Of a stretch of 64,000 nt of DNA, positions 34,719 through 47,037 are shown in pieces (position 1 is the stretch's first letter; each line of letters opens with the position of its first letter). The position numbers and the translations under genes were made by a program. Below the pieces are notes generated by a model that was not told the DNA's origin, searched no databases, and saw only the letters and a program-made list of their open reading frames with translations. Origin of the DNA: Siderastrea radians (lineage: Eukaryota; Cnidaria; Anthozoa; Scleractinia; Rhizangiidae); assembly GCA_964017195.1 (NCBI GenBank), contig OZ024895.1:6010001-6074000 (forward strand), read 5' to 3'.

Positions 34719-36481
34719 AGGGGCACCCAATGGTTCGTTTCGGGGGATATCTGTTCGGAAGGTCTAAAATCGCCTGAGATTTTCGGATTTACTTGCTAGA
34801 GATTTCTTTGGCGAAACATCACCTCAGACTTTCGCAACAAAAAGACTTGCTAGTTCCTATTGCGTTCGGAGGGACAAATATGCCCCTTAGAGTGCAAAAT
34901 AAGGTCAGCTAACATTTAACAATTATTCTGCGAGGGCGCGCTGGATATCGAATGATAGATAACCAACGAGGCGCGTAGCGCCGAGTTGGTTATAATCATT
35001 TGATATCCAGCAAGCCCGAGTGGAATAATTGTTTTATTAAAAACTTAACCACTATTAAAAAAAAATCAAGAAAGAACGGGAAAAATGAGAAAAGAAATTT
35101 AAACGGAACAAGAATCGCTCACATGACTGAACGAAAAAGGCGCCAAAACCTTGCGAAGTGTTGCAGCGTTTCATTGCAAAGCTGAATGAATCAGTGAAAA
35201 CTGCTCGAAAGTGAACAAAGTAGCACAAGTTTTGGAGAGAAATCTTCTAATTATTGGCTTTGAAATATGGTACATGTTTGATTTTTCCTGAAACATTGTT
35301 GTTATCATCGTTCAAAGCGGATTGAAGCTGTACAATTTCACCATATTAGCTGCTGGAGTTGAAACTGAGCAAGTTTGTAATCTGTTCGCACAACGGAGCC
35401 ATCATGTGCGTGTTTCATCGAACTGAAGACAGAACAAATTTGAACTTGAAGAGGTAATTTCCATGCAGCTCAGAAGCAAGATTACTGTAGTGAGGAACAT
35501 TAGAAGTCACCATCATAGTTTGTTAAATGCAAAGTCCAAAATGCAGTTGTTCTCGGTTTAGAGGTTGCGATTCAACTCGGAAAAGCGATTCAACTCCGTT
35601 TACATGGCATCCGATTTCTATCTGAGCATTTGGACCTGTTGGAGCACAGAGCTACAACGAGTGCAGGTAAACCAGTGTCAATTTTGCGTGTTAAAGGCGA
35701 AAAAAATCTCGCCCTTCCTTCCTTCTTGGTAGTTTGCCGCTGTATTTTTTTAGTACTTGTTTAGACTGCTTCATGATTTTCGCACCGACTCGCCATGAAT
35801 GTGTGATAGTTTTTATTAAATGCTCCTGCCCCATTTCACTGTGTTTTATTTTTTGTCTTGTCTTGATATTTTGAAGTGGAAAGCTTTCCTGATAAAACCT
35901 ACCGTGTTCAATTTCAATGATCGACGTGACGATCGATGAAAGAAATTAATTGTCAACACGACGCTAAATGCTTAAATTTCTATTTCTGCACAGTTTCTTC
36001 AAACAATTTTGACTTGTGTTAGACGACGCTGTTGGTGATGCTTGTTGGTGACGATGTTGGAATTTCTGCTCAATTTAAATTCGCTGCCAAATGATTTTTC
36101 TCGTCCATTTTTCTCGTCGGGTTGCTCGCGAGGAAAAAACTTTCAGCTCACTTTGTTTTTGAGTGTTCATTGACCATATTTGTCGCAGCAGGTATATGAG
36201 CTGATAGCCTAGCTCCGTTCAGCCAATCAAAATGCTAGAAATCCAATATACCTAGTCCAGTTTTTAATAATTTCGGATAGCAATCAGCAGCTAGGAAATT
36301 CAGTGGATAGGTTTCTCTTACCTAAAATTTTCGGCGGACTAAATTTTCAGCTAGAAACGCCGAACAGATCAATCTGTATTAGCTTACACAAATATTCCTT
36401 TAAAAAGCTCTGAAACAAACTAACAAAGCAGAAAATGATATTTTCAAGTACTTTGCTCAAATTTTTTCGTTGGGTGCCCCT
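34719..36481. mobile_element. hAT-like non-autonomous element
   Basis: Termini AGGGGCACCCAA and TTGGGTGCCCCT are flanked by 8-bp near-identical sequences, AGAGATAC at 34711-34718 and GGAGATAC at 36482-36489. An 8-bp duplication and AGGGG-type ends fit the hAT superfamily. No transposase is encoded. It contains a nested palindrome at 34917-35033. Sequence near 44640-44920 (CATATTTGTCCCTCCGA, TTGGGTGCTCC) looks like a decayed relative. Confidence 0.65.
34917..35033. repeat. Palindrome inside hAT-like element
   Basis: Left arm AACAATTATTC...GGATATC...ATAACCAAC. Right arm GTTGGTTATAATCATTTGATATCC...GGAATAATTGTT. The loop contains GGCGCGTAGCGCC. Probably the terminal hairpin of a second, nested element. 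Confidence 0.65.
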
Positions 36482-36489
36482 GGAGATAC

Positions 36490-37475
36490 ATCGGGTCAAC
36501 ATACATTTTCCATTTTACTACTCAACAGTTTGATGGGTAAACTAGCGAGCAAACGACGTGAAGTTGTTAGCTTTCTAGTCTTTTACCCGTAATCCCAAAT
36601 TTCCATTGAACAAAACAGCATCATCACAAATTCCATTTATTCACTAAAAACAAGTCTGTTGCATTGTTACAAAAATAGGCTATACTTTATATGTTTTGGG
36701 ATATTTTGAAGCTAGGCAGTAAGCTTCGTTTATAAACTAAACTTACCAAAGACTTCTTGCCGTGCGTATTGAAATATCAAAAGCACTCCAGCAAAAACAC
36801 CATCGCTTTCTCGCAAATATTACCGACATGCTGGCTTTATGTAAACTCTAATTTCTCTCTATCGAGAGATTCTCGGATGTTGGCATCCACATGAAGAGTA
36901 TTTTCAGGCCGGTTGATAATCTTGCACGCAATTTTCATGAGTTGAATTCTACCACCGTTTTGTCCTCCATCTTGAAAACGATGATTGGTTAGAGTAATTG
37001 CATTGATTTTGGTTTCACGACACTCATTTGAAAATCGCTCTATTGCTACTAGCGATACCGCGGCTATGATTTCATTCACGATGAGGGACACTTGGTGGGA
37101 AGCCGCTTTCATACTTCTAGGGAAATTACAAGATTTCACTTGACTGACGACAAATGTGATTTAGACCTTTACAAAATCACTCAATGGGTTTGTTATATCT
37201 CACAGCTCAAATGCGTTTTCCGATTGGACGAGAACGTGTCACGTATCATGTGTCAAAACAGCCTAACTCCCTAGGGTGAGCAAAACCTCACCAACTCCCT
37301 AGGGAAACAACAACTTGAACTTTCGACTCGCACGTGATCAGGTCGTTCACCTTAAGACCCTGAAACATTTTGCAATAAACTCGTATTAAAGGATGAAACA
37401 AGTTTATAATTTGTTCTATTTCTAAGTTGTGAGATATAACAGAACTCTCAATGTCTGGCCCCGCAGGAAACAGTA
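36490..37475. other. No gene recognised
   Basis: Non-coding. It includes a short repeat of CCTAGGG-containing sequence at about 37268-37305. The 100-codon minus frame at 36837-37139 lacks recognisable motifs. Confidence 0.45.
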
Positions 37476-37551
37476 AGTTTTGTTTCCCCTCGACCCTCAT
37501 TGTTTCCCAAGGCGAAACCGAGGGGAACAATGAGGGTCGAGGGGAAACATA
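37476..37551. repeat. Perfect-stem hairpin, ~30-bp arms
   Basis: GTTTCCCCTCGACCCTCATT is mirrored by AATGAGGGTCGAGGGGAAAC around a short loop of about 13-17 bases. It could form a strong RNA or DNA hairpin. Probably a minimal MITE or a recombination product. Confidence 0.75.
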
Positions 37552-37555
37552 ACTT

Positions 37556-37790
37556 AAGGGCCGTTCACATGATACCGGAATAACTTTCATTCCAGAACGA
37601 GTTCATTCTATCCCCATATATTTCTCTGTATCTGTTTACATGATACCGAGACAAAATTTCGTTCCCGCACAAGTCATTTCGGAATGAGTTCATTCCAGTT
37701 TTCAATTCGAATGAAATTCTCGTTCTGGTATGACATTTCTTCTGGTATCATGTAAACTGAAAACGAACTCCGTTCCGAGATGAAACCACA
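37556..37790. repeat. Degenerate inverted repeat (MITE-like)
   Basis: GGGCCGTTCACATGATACC on the left and GGTATCATGTAAAC on the right. Paired inner GAACGAGTTCATTC and GAATGAGTTCATTCC blocks lie between. It resembles the Harbinger-type palindromes at 39987-41593 and 42051-42385 in its ACATGA ends. Confidence 0.55.
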
Positions 37791-38049
37791 AACCGTGTAG
37801 TCTGGGGCGAGTGGCGCATACGTACAGTAAGGACAAAAAACAAAATGAATCAATCAGAAATTGAAGCAAATACAAGTAATTTGCGCCAAGCAAGTCAAGA
37901 TTGGTTTGGTTTTACGTTTGTTTGGTTGACAAAGTGCATGGGGCGAATTTTTTTAACCAATCAGAGAGCGAAGTAAAGCAAAACCAAAGCAAACACAGCA
38001 TTATTTTCGACACTCATTTGAAAACTGTTTTCTTATGGGAAAACTTTAA

Positions 38050-38990
38050 CCCTATTCAGACCCGGGGAGGGGGGAGGGGGCTTTTGAGGCCGCCTCAACT
38101 TTGAAGTTATGTAATTTCGTAACCGTTTATGCTAGTACCACTAAACTTTGTGACTTTTCCTAAAAATTAACTGGGAACATTTTGGTACGAGCGTCTTGTG
38201 TCCAACAACCTTGAAGTTGCCATGGCAACCGCTTTGTGACAGCCATGTTTTTAAAAAATCACGATTCTCGCTTTAATCGCTGCTATTTTAATGTTTTCTA
38301 ATCGAATTTGTACTTTTACAGTAACTGTAGCAACAGTTTATCATTTAGGAATAACCACTCACTGAAAAAAGGAATTTAGTGCTATTTTGAGGAAAACGTG
38401 AAATTTAAAACGTGAAAATCCAAGATGGCGGAATTAAATGGTAGAAAAAGTGATTTCTCGCTATAAATTTACTATTTACCAAAAATTTCAAGTGTATGAC
38501 ATTGTTAACTAATTAAATAAACTTTTTACAATCAACTGGCTTCATTTTCTTGTTTATTAAATCAAGCAGATGAATTTAAAGAAATTCAAGATGGCAGATC
38601 CAAGATGGCGGATCCAAGATGGCGGACACCAAAATGACCATTTTATCTCTAATCTGAACTTTATCTGCAAAATTTCTTGTGTTCCAAAAATGTACATTCA
38701 GAAAAAATATTATAGATGCCCTTTGTACCAAAAAGTATTTTTACTCCTTCAGGCACAGTATTCAGTAAATTTATTGCTTTAGAGCTCCTAAGTGGAAAAT
38801 TGAGAAACAAATGATGTCATAATGACGTCATATCACGTCACAGTGACATCACAGTATCTGTAGTGGTTAGAATTAGCGTGTACACTATCGTGTGCAAACT
38901 TGGTGGCCATAGCGTAAGTGGTTTTAAACTTACATAGCCCCCCCCCCCCCCGGGTCCCAGAAGGTTGAAAAAAGCCCGGTCTGAATAGGG
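38050..38990. mobile_element. piggyBac-like MITE, 941 bp
   Basis: Termini CCCTATTCAGACC and GGTCTGAATAGGG are flanked by TTAA at 38046-38049 and 38991-38994. Both ends have adjacent G/C homopolymer runs (GGGGAGGGGGG on the left, about 14 C on the right). The interior contains four AAGATGGC(A/G)G motifs (38421-38429, 38588-38625) and TGACGTCA-type palindromes near 38820-38870. No transposase. TTAA plus CCC ends fit piggyBac; Kolobok is an alternative. Confidence 0.75.
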
Positions 38991-39001
38991 TTAAAGTAGT
39001 G

Positions 39002-39730
39002 GAAAAGAAAGGTAAAGAAATGCTTTCAATTAATGTTCACAAAATGGCATACCTATTTAGCTTCAAGTGAATATCTTCCCTTCAAAAAAAGCAGAATGTC
39101 ACAAAAACGTAAGAGAAAAACTCGTTTGACTCTCCAGAATCAGCGCAAGAAACGGAAACAAGATTTGTTTGAAAAATACTGCAAAACAAGTTACAAGACC
39201 ACCGAAAATACTGCTGAAGACCAGAATCAAAATCTATATTCCCACTACACGTTAAATAATATTCAGCAATTGAATTTGTTTTTTTTTTTCTTTTTTCTCT
39301 TTGGCATGTAATTGTGGGAGAGAGCTTCGATTTACGTTCAAATTTTGTCATGTGATACTACAATAAAAAAGAAAAACATTATTCATTCTGAAAACTACGA
39401 GACACGTGCTCACTTAACCACTGCCATGGGCTTAGAGTACTTAGAAAAGATTTTGCTGATCTTGGAGGTTGAAACACAGCTGGGTCTCAGAAATAGGGGT
39501 GCGTCACCAAGTATGTTCTCTTCAAGCTTGAGCCAGTTCACGAATCGACCCGCTTGATAATGCGTCTTATTATTATACACTCCGGCTTAGAGTTGTGCTC
39601 CTGAGGCTTCAACATTGTGCATCGCTTATGTATATATCATCTACAAAGCTGAAAAATGATTCGAAGTTCTTACAACTTAGTAATTTAAGACCCTCATAGG
39701 TGTTTTCGATAGATTCTCTTATGAGTAGGC
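39002..39730. other. No gene supported
   Basis: Non-coding. The frame 39033-39311 reads a lysine/arginine-rich stretch (KRKRKTRLTLQNQRKKRKQ) but ends in a T-run poly-Phe and has no recognisable domain, so I do not call it. Confidence 0.45.
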
Positions 39731-39977
39731 CAGACCCGTTTCTCGAAAGTTTCGAGAACTTACCGGGCCCGGTAATATTATTTCACCGATACAATTTTTC
39801 ATCGATTGTTTGTAATTTTAAGTGCAAACTAGCTGAGTTTGTTTCATAAATCTATCATGATTATACAATTTAGCTTTCAAAATCAATTTTTAAAATTCAC
39901 TCGTTGTTGAGGAACATTCTGCTCGTAAACCAGTTTTCGAACCCGACAGATTATCGGGACTTTCGAGAAACGGGCCC
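39731..39977. mobile_element. ~247-bp MITE
   Basis: Inverted ends CCCGTTTCTCGAAAGT and ACTTTCGAGAAACGGG with an AT-rich centre. Flanks do not show a clear duplication. Confidence 0.7.
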
Positions 39978-39986
39978 CTGTTGTTA

Positions 39987-41593
39987 GGGGCCGATTACAT
40001 GAGCCGGGCTGGCTCGGTAGAAGGACTGGCTCTGTCTGCCGAGATGACTTTTTTGCCCGGTATTACATGAGGCGGGCCAGCCCAACTGCGGCTAAATTTA
40101 GAAGCTGTCGTATGAAAAGATGGCTACATCGAAGAGCATGAATCAAGTGTTTTTATTTTCGCTAATCCATTATTTTGGCGTATCATTTTCAGTTTTACGT
40201 AGCTTTATGGTCTGGTAAACCTTTATGTGTTATATAGAAAGAGAAATATCGATCTTCTGGTGAGCCATTTTGCTCTGAAGAGAAATTTAGGGGCCGATTG
40301 CATGAGCCGGGCTGGCTCGGTAGAAGTGCTGGCTCTGTCTGCCGAGATGACTGTTCAGCCGGGTATTACATGAGGCGAGCCAGCCCGCCTGCAGCTAAAT
40401 TTGGTAAATTTTCAGCCCGGCTAGCCGAGATCCCGGCATCGCGATGCCGGGATCCCAGCTGGCCGGGCTGAGATTTTTCCATGTAATCGCAAACTTGATT
40501 TTTAATGTGTTTCACAGACGTGCCGAGATCCCGGCAAACCAAGCAAGCCCGGCTAAGCGGGCCAGTCCGCCGCATGTAATCGGCCCCTTAGAAGCTGTCG
40601 TGTGAAAAGATGGCTATATCGAAGAGCATGAATCAAGTGTTTTTATTCTCGCTAATCCATTATTTTGGCGTATCATTTTCAGTTTTACGTAGCTTTATGG
40701 TCTGATAAACCTTTACGTGTTATTTAGAAAGAGAAATATCGATCTTCTGGTGAGCCATTTTGCTCTGAAGCGAAATTTAGTGACGAGAAAGTGTTGGCCC
40801 GGCTAGCCAGGCTGGCCCGGCAATCGCGATTACATGGTAAACTTTTATCCCGGCTAGCCGGGCTGAAATTTTTCCATGTAATCGCAAAGTTGATTTTTAG
40901 TGTGTTTCACAGACGTGCCGAGATCCCGGCAAACTGAGCCAGCCCGCCTCATGTAATCGGCATCGCGATGCCGGGATCCCGGCTAGCCGGGATGAAAATT
41001 TACCATGTAATCGCGATTGCCGGGCCAGCCGAGCTAGCAGGGCCAACACTTTCTTGTCACTAAGGAGCCGATTACATGAGGCGGGCTGGCTCAGTTTGCC
41101 GGGATCTCGGCACGTCTGTGAAACACATTAAAAATCAACTTTGCGATTACATGGAAAAATCTCAGCCCGGCTAGCTGGGATCCCGGTATCGCGATGCCGG
41201 GATCCCGGCTAGCCGGGCTGAAAATTAACCATGTAGTCGCAATTGCCGGGCCTGCCCGGCTAGCCGGGCCAACACTTTCTCGTCACTAAATTTCGCTTCA
41301 GAGCAAAACAATGGCTCACAAGAAGATCGATATTTCTCTTTCTATATAACACATAAAGGCTTATCAGACCATAAAGCTACGTAAAACTGAAAATGATACA
41401 CCAAAATGATGGATTAACGAAAGTAAAAACACTCGATTCATGCTCTTTGATGTAGCCATCTTTTCACACGACAGCTTCTAAATTTAGCTGCAGGCGGGCT
41501 GGCCCGCCTCATGTAATACCGGGCTGAGCAGTCATCTCGGTACACCGAGCCAGCCCTGCTAAACGAGCCAGCCCGGCTCATGTAATCGGCCCC
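39987..41593. mobile_element. Harbinger-like palindromic element complex
   Basis: Ends GGGGCCGATTACATGAG and CTCATGTAATCGGCCCC are flanked by TTA (39984-39986) and TTG (41594-41596). The element is a large foldback. A ~190-bp module (GAAGCTGTCGT...GAAATATCGATCTTCTGG) occurs twice on the left (about 40105-40286 and 40591-40770). It recurs once inverted on the right (about 41290-41480). GC-rich GCCGGG/CCCGGC palindromes alternate throughout. A 3-bp TTA duplication and GGGGCC ends fit PIF/Harbinger MITEs. Confidence 0.75.
40290..40587. mobile_element. Nested 298-bp Harbinger-like MITE
   Basis: GGGGCCGATTGCATGAG to CATGTAATCGGCCCC with exact TTA duplication (40287-40289 and 40588-40590). It sits inside the larger element of the same family, precisely at the junction between two copies of its ~190-bp module. 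Confidence 0.8.
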
Positions 41594-42050
41594 TTGGAAA
41601 GTCAAATTTTCGCGTGGATACGGTCGTCATTGTCTTTCAAGTCTTGCGATTATCATCCAAGCTAACATGAATGCTTGTTGCATAGTGTCATATTCCTCAT
41701 TAAATGGTGTCAATAAACCCTCAATGAAGCCTGGACCAGTTCCACCCTTTAACCCTCCATGTTTGCCTCACTTCTCTATTTTAATTCAGATTATACTCAA
41801 CGTTTTTGCCTCACAATCACAATTATACACTTCAAATCATGCTGGCATTAATGTGTGAAACACTTGATGGTGAGTACAGGCAATCCTAATCCGCTGAGGG
41901 AGGCCAATGCCCAAAACACTCGGTTTAACAAATTTTGCCCTTCAACTCTATCTATTTTGTTTAAACTGTCTGCATCCAAGTGCTTCGCAGCCAGCGAACC
42001 TTTTAATTGGACTTAGGTAATCTGGGAGCCACCAACGATAGAAGATCTAA

Positions 42051-42385
42051 GGCGGCGTTTACATGAGTTATTTCATCTCGGGATGAGTTTTACCCCGGGA
42101 TGACCTTCATCTCATCCCGGGATGACTTTCATCTCGGTGTCTGGTCATTTACCTGTAAGCGTTTACATGATTTGGAGCAAAAATGGGTTCGTCCCGGGAT
42201 GATTTCATCCCGGTGCTGAAGACCGGGATGAAATCATCCCGGGGCGAACACATTTTTGCTCCAGATCATGTAAACACTCAAAGGTGAATGACCAGACACC
42301 GAGATGAAAGTCATCCCGGGATGACATGAAGGTCATCCTGGGGTAAAACTCATCCCGGGATGAAATAACTCATGTAAACGCCGCC
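42051..42385. mobile_element. 335-bp near-perfect palindromic Harbinger-like MITE
   Basis: GGCGGCGTTTACATGAG to CTCATGTAAACGCCGCC with TAA duplications at 42048-42050 and 42386-42388. The arms are ~165 bp each and nearly perfect, with repeated CATCCCGGGATGA motifs that are themselves palindromic. Recent by its arm identity. Confidence 0.85.
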
Positions 42386-42388
42386 TAA

Positions 42389-45204
42389 GGAATGCCCAGC
42401 AAAGGCTTTTCGATAGATCAGCTGGAGAGTAGCATTGGCCTATTGCAGAAAGAGTTCCAGTCGATCACGGAGCAACGCGAGGAATGGGAAAAACTAATCA
42501 AAATTGTGCGAACGAGCTTGATGTAAAAGAAGCAGCGGGCAGTCTTGCATAGCAAACTAAAATATATTTTAAGCGCTCGTTGGAAATTTATAAACAACAA
42601 AAAACGCATGGGTCCCTTTCTAATTTTTCCCACCGCGTAAAATGTTTGAACAATGAAATGTAATTATACTTTGTTAAGGTATCCATTCTATCTTTAACTT
42701 TGTAATACCCAAACCAGCGGGGTGTTGGAGAGAAAAAACTCCCGCGGATGAACAACACCTGCTTTTAGCCCCTATTCTTTAAAGTTAAATAGGGTCTGTT
42801 CTCTGTCGCCTTTTTTATTACTATTATCTTTTTTTTCTTTTTTTTTTTACTGAGGGATTAGTTTTCAAACGGACAGCCGTCCAGGATACCGTTCTGTTAC
42901 CCTCCTCTAAGCCTCTACAGAAGGTGCTTGAACTCCGAGGGGAAAACAATATACATAGTTTTTAATTCCCAAAATTTGAGATTATTTTTCCTAATTCTTT
43001 AGAAGATTTTTGGATTAAAGATAAAGGTCATGGCATTTTAGCACTAGCTTCGATAAGGTCGATAGTTAAGCGACAACTGAGCATTTTCTGAGAGATTGGT
43101 TCTCTTGCTCTTCATCTTCCTTGACTTGATTGAAGGGAGTTCTTCACAATGAGTTTTAAATCCTATTCTTCCCAAAGCCAAATACTGGTTCATGGCAATG
43201 AGATTCTAGCTTTCAAGTATGTGGGTAAAGTCCTTAAGTGTGGTCATTCCACCATTGAAAGCTACTAAGCAGTACTTCACGGCTTCGTCATACGAAATTA
43301 CTTTGCAATGTATAATTTTTAATGTATTTCAAATAATTTTAGCATAATGTTTGTTAAACATTAGGCATTTCAAGAGGTCTTCTTTTGTTGTCTTTATTAT
43401 GTTTCTCCTGTCAGTCTGGTATTAGCTTCTTAAAGTTGTTCTTTGTCTTTCCACATTATTACGCTCTGAGTTAATTCAATGTTAGGCTATGTTCGTGAAT
43501 ACTAAGATAGCTCATATATGCCAGCACGATTTCAAACAACATTAACTCCCCATCACAGCAATGTTTCCCTCCGTCTTTCATAAGTCGGGGATACGTGCTC
43601 CATTGCAAGACCAACACAATAGCACAGCGAAATGAGTTCAAGCTAGGTGGTTTTAAAAAGAAAAAAGTCTTTCTGTGAGGTAAATCTAATCTCGAGGAAA
43701 ACAGAAACCTGTGAAATACGTTTTTCTATTTCCTCCCTGTATGGTGCGTGGGTAGGGGGCAGATCAGAATCCCTAGATATTTAGCTTTATTTGCCAACTT
43801 CATTAGCATTTTGCTCTTCAAACGCAGAGTCTGGGTCAGTCATTGTGTTTAAAGCAGTCGACAGCAAATAACAATTTCTCTGGGATCTGTGCTGCTGCCT
43901 CAGGCAACGATAACCGCTAAGTAGCTCTCTTATCTTTTTCTGTTTCTCCAGATCCCTTGCGATGAATTCATATCATTGGTTAGTTTGAAGTTGTTGACGA
44001 AAAGTGTTAAGCCACATGGTCAAAGGAAATCAGTAAGATGGAGAAGACTCGTAACGCTTTTGCAAAGACGGGAGGTTTCTGGTAAGTGAACTATGGCTGC
44101 ATACTGATTATATGGAGAATAACAGAGATGACTGCTCATCGAAAAGATATATAGGCATGTTGTAGGTAAGCTCAAATGTAAACAATTTGATAATATGAAC
44201 AAAACTGATGGCAAGGCTCGATTGTGTTGTCAGGAAAACACTTGAACGAATTAATGCTATTCGCACGCTACTGGCTATTCATTAAACCCATCCCTGTTCT
44301 GAATAAATTGATGTTAATAAGGTGCCTTAAATTTCTCACGTCACCTTCAAACATTCATCTATGGAAGTAGTCAGTTTTTTCTCATTTCAAACAAAATTTC
44401 TAGAATGATGTTAGGGAAACGAATTTTATTTCGATTAATTGATTCTCTGTTCTAGACAAAACATTTACGCCTAACCCGTCTGATAGACAAATGCTCCTCT
44501 CTTCAGTGAGCAGGGGCAACCAACGAGAAAATTTAAACAAAATGCTTAAAATGTCGTTTTCTGTTTTGTCAGATTGTTTCAGGGCCGTCTAAATGGATAT
44601 TTGTCTAAACTAACACAGGTTTATCTGTTCCAACTCTCCAGCTGCAAATTTAAGTCGCAGAATTTTTTGAGAACGGAATCTTATTCCTCGAACTTCCGAG
44701 CTGCTTTTAGTTTTCCGATAAAGCTATTGTAGCTGACCTTTCTTCGCACTCTAAGCGACATATTTGTCCCTCCGAAAAGAAAAGAAATTAATTTTCCCTT
44801 GTTACATACGCTTGTGCCATTTCACTAAAGAATACTCTTGTTTTTCATTGCATTTAAAACCAAATTTATGGGGCGGTAAAAGCCTTCTGAACAGATATTC
44901 CACCCAAATAATCGCTTGGGTGCTCCTCAGTGAGGAATAAATCTACAATCACATGAAAATACTTAAGACGTTTCAATCAACACTCATTGCTAAATGTGTT
45001 CACGCGCACGCAGCCCTCGAACAAACCGCTACAATAGAACATGCCACTATAAGCATTGTTCCTATTCTAAGCTGCTTGCATTGGAAAAAACTTGGAGAAT
45101 GTTTTGGTTATATCCATCAGTTTCCCTGGCCTGAGCGAACTGGTTACTACTAAACAACTGTAAGAGCTTTCCACTTTGTTTAAATGAACCAGCGCTTTTT
45201 GGGA
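42389..45204. other. No gene recognised
   Basis: AT-rich non-coding sequence with homopolymer and pyrimidine tracts (for example about 42810-42850). About 44640-44920 resembles the hAT-like element at 34719-36481. No coding exon could be linked. Confidence 0.45.
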
Positions 45205-45450
45205 GATAGTGTGGCTTGGTGGTCAGGGCGCTGGAGATCTCGGGTTTCCTTTCCCCTCCCTGTCACCAGAGGTCGAGTTTTTCTTAGGTAGTCCCGAACT
45301 GAACAGCTCTATGCTGGCCAGTTTCTTGTCAGCTGCGATCCCTAAATCGCATGGTTATGCTATGTTTGTTTGATGTTTGTCATATACACGGCCCCAACAG
45401 CTTCCAGCTTTATATGTAACCGTGTATAAATAAAGTTGCTATAGGAAACG
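45205..45450 (+). mobile_element. tRNA-derived SINE-like element
   Basis: Begins with a tRNA-like A-box region (TGGCTTGGTGGTCAGGGCG) and a weaker B-box-like AGGTCGAGTTT ~70 bases later. The body is non-coding, with a 3' end reading GTATAAATAAAGTTGCTATAGG. The length of about 245 bp fits a SINE. The match is by pattern only. Confidence 0.45.
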
Positions 45451-47037
45451 AGCAGACTAAGTCAGCTCGGGGTTTTTATTTTTTGTGAGCTCACTTGTAA
45501 AGGAGCAAGGTCTGTGATTCACAGAAAAACTTGGAATGAAACCATGAAATTTTGTTATATAACGAGTAAATGTATACCATTGTCCTTTTCAGAACTCAAA
45601 CTGAACAACCAATATGCATGTCAACTGAAACTAGTCTCGAAAGAACACAACCAGGAATGCAAATCTAGATCTCGTTTTGCCATGTTTGACCTTGTTTTGT
45701 TGTTAATATTCTCAATACGAATAAATTGTGCCGTGTCTATATAGAATTTTTTCTCTGAATAGCGTTTTCGAGAATGGCGTCACCTCTCTCATCTTTGCAC
45801 TTAAATTTGGAGTATTATTAGTAGCAACGACAGCAAGTTTAATTTTCTCAGCCCTGCTACTAGGTTGAAACATAAAACAAAGAAAAAAACAGCAAAATAC
45901 TTTCGTTGTCTTAGTTGATTAGAATCAAATATCGAACAGTCTTGACCTTCACTTAAAGAACTATTCATCTTGCATAACCCATTGGCAATAGTCTCATTTA
46001 TCAGGTCAAATCATTGTTCAATACTTTTCACCACAATCTACAATTAGTTAAAAATATCATCAATGAGAAACAGTAGTATAAGTAATAGCCGAGTTCGTAT
46101 AACTTTTATTCATTACTGTGCAATTACTAAAGTGTAAATGCTCTTCGCATGAATGCTGACACGTGTCACAAGCGTGAGGTGACACAAGAGCAGTGCCTTT
46201 AAACTTTAATCAGTTGAACTTTGGTCAGTCTTAAACAAATAATCTGCAGCCAGTACGTAACAGACTAGACGCTAAAAGCCTTATTTATCACGTCAAATCA
46301 TTGTTCAGATACTTTAGATGTTTCATAGTAATCAATTAAAACTGCTACTTTCCTGGGATCATTATTCCGCTTTTGTTAGTCTGTAATAACTATTGCAGCT
46401 CAATTCAACCCATTCTAAATTGTGGCTGTTTTTCAAGTCCTTGAATAAACTCGATGGACGTTGGTCACACTCTTTAGAACGATTCAGTGTGCATACAATG
46501 CACTGCTCGATCAGAGGTAAAATTAAATTTAAAAAAAAAGTTAAAATAGAGTGAATGGTGTTAAAAACTATTTTAGACAACTTCAAGTGGTTAGGCAGAC
46601 GTTCTGGTTATATTTAGGTCGTACTGTAGGATCAAACTATTCTAGACGTTTCTTGCTCATTAGTTATGCACAGTTTTGATATGTGGCAAAATTAAAACTT
46701 AAAAGAAATACTATAGGCATTCATAAAAGGAGTGTGTACGGTCAAAATTGGATCGCGAAAAGTTGTCTATCACGATCCATACAAATCCTATTTATTTGTT
46801 TGCTTACATATTTATTTATTTTATACAATTTTAAGTATAAAAATGAAATGAGAGAAAATAGATTATGTTAACAAGAAAACAATAATCGCCTGAAATAGCA
46901 ATATCTGGAATGTTTGAGAATCGGTAAGAATTTGACACGAATGCACATTTCAAGTCTCTTGAGTCAGAGCTGTCTAACCCGTACTCGTGTACGGCATTGT
47001 AGAACAGATCATGTGTAGATCTCCCCTTCTTGTAATA

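Noticed and set aside
39033..39311. Basic protein KRKRKTRLTLQNQRKKRKQ
   Set aside because: Short, no domain, ends in poly-Phe from a T run; no splice partner seen.
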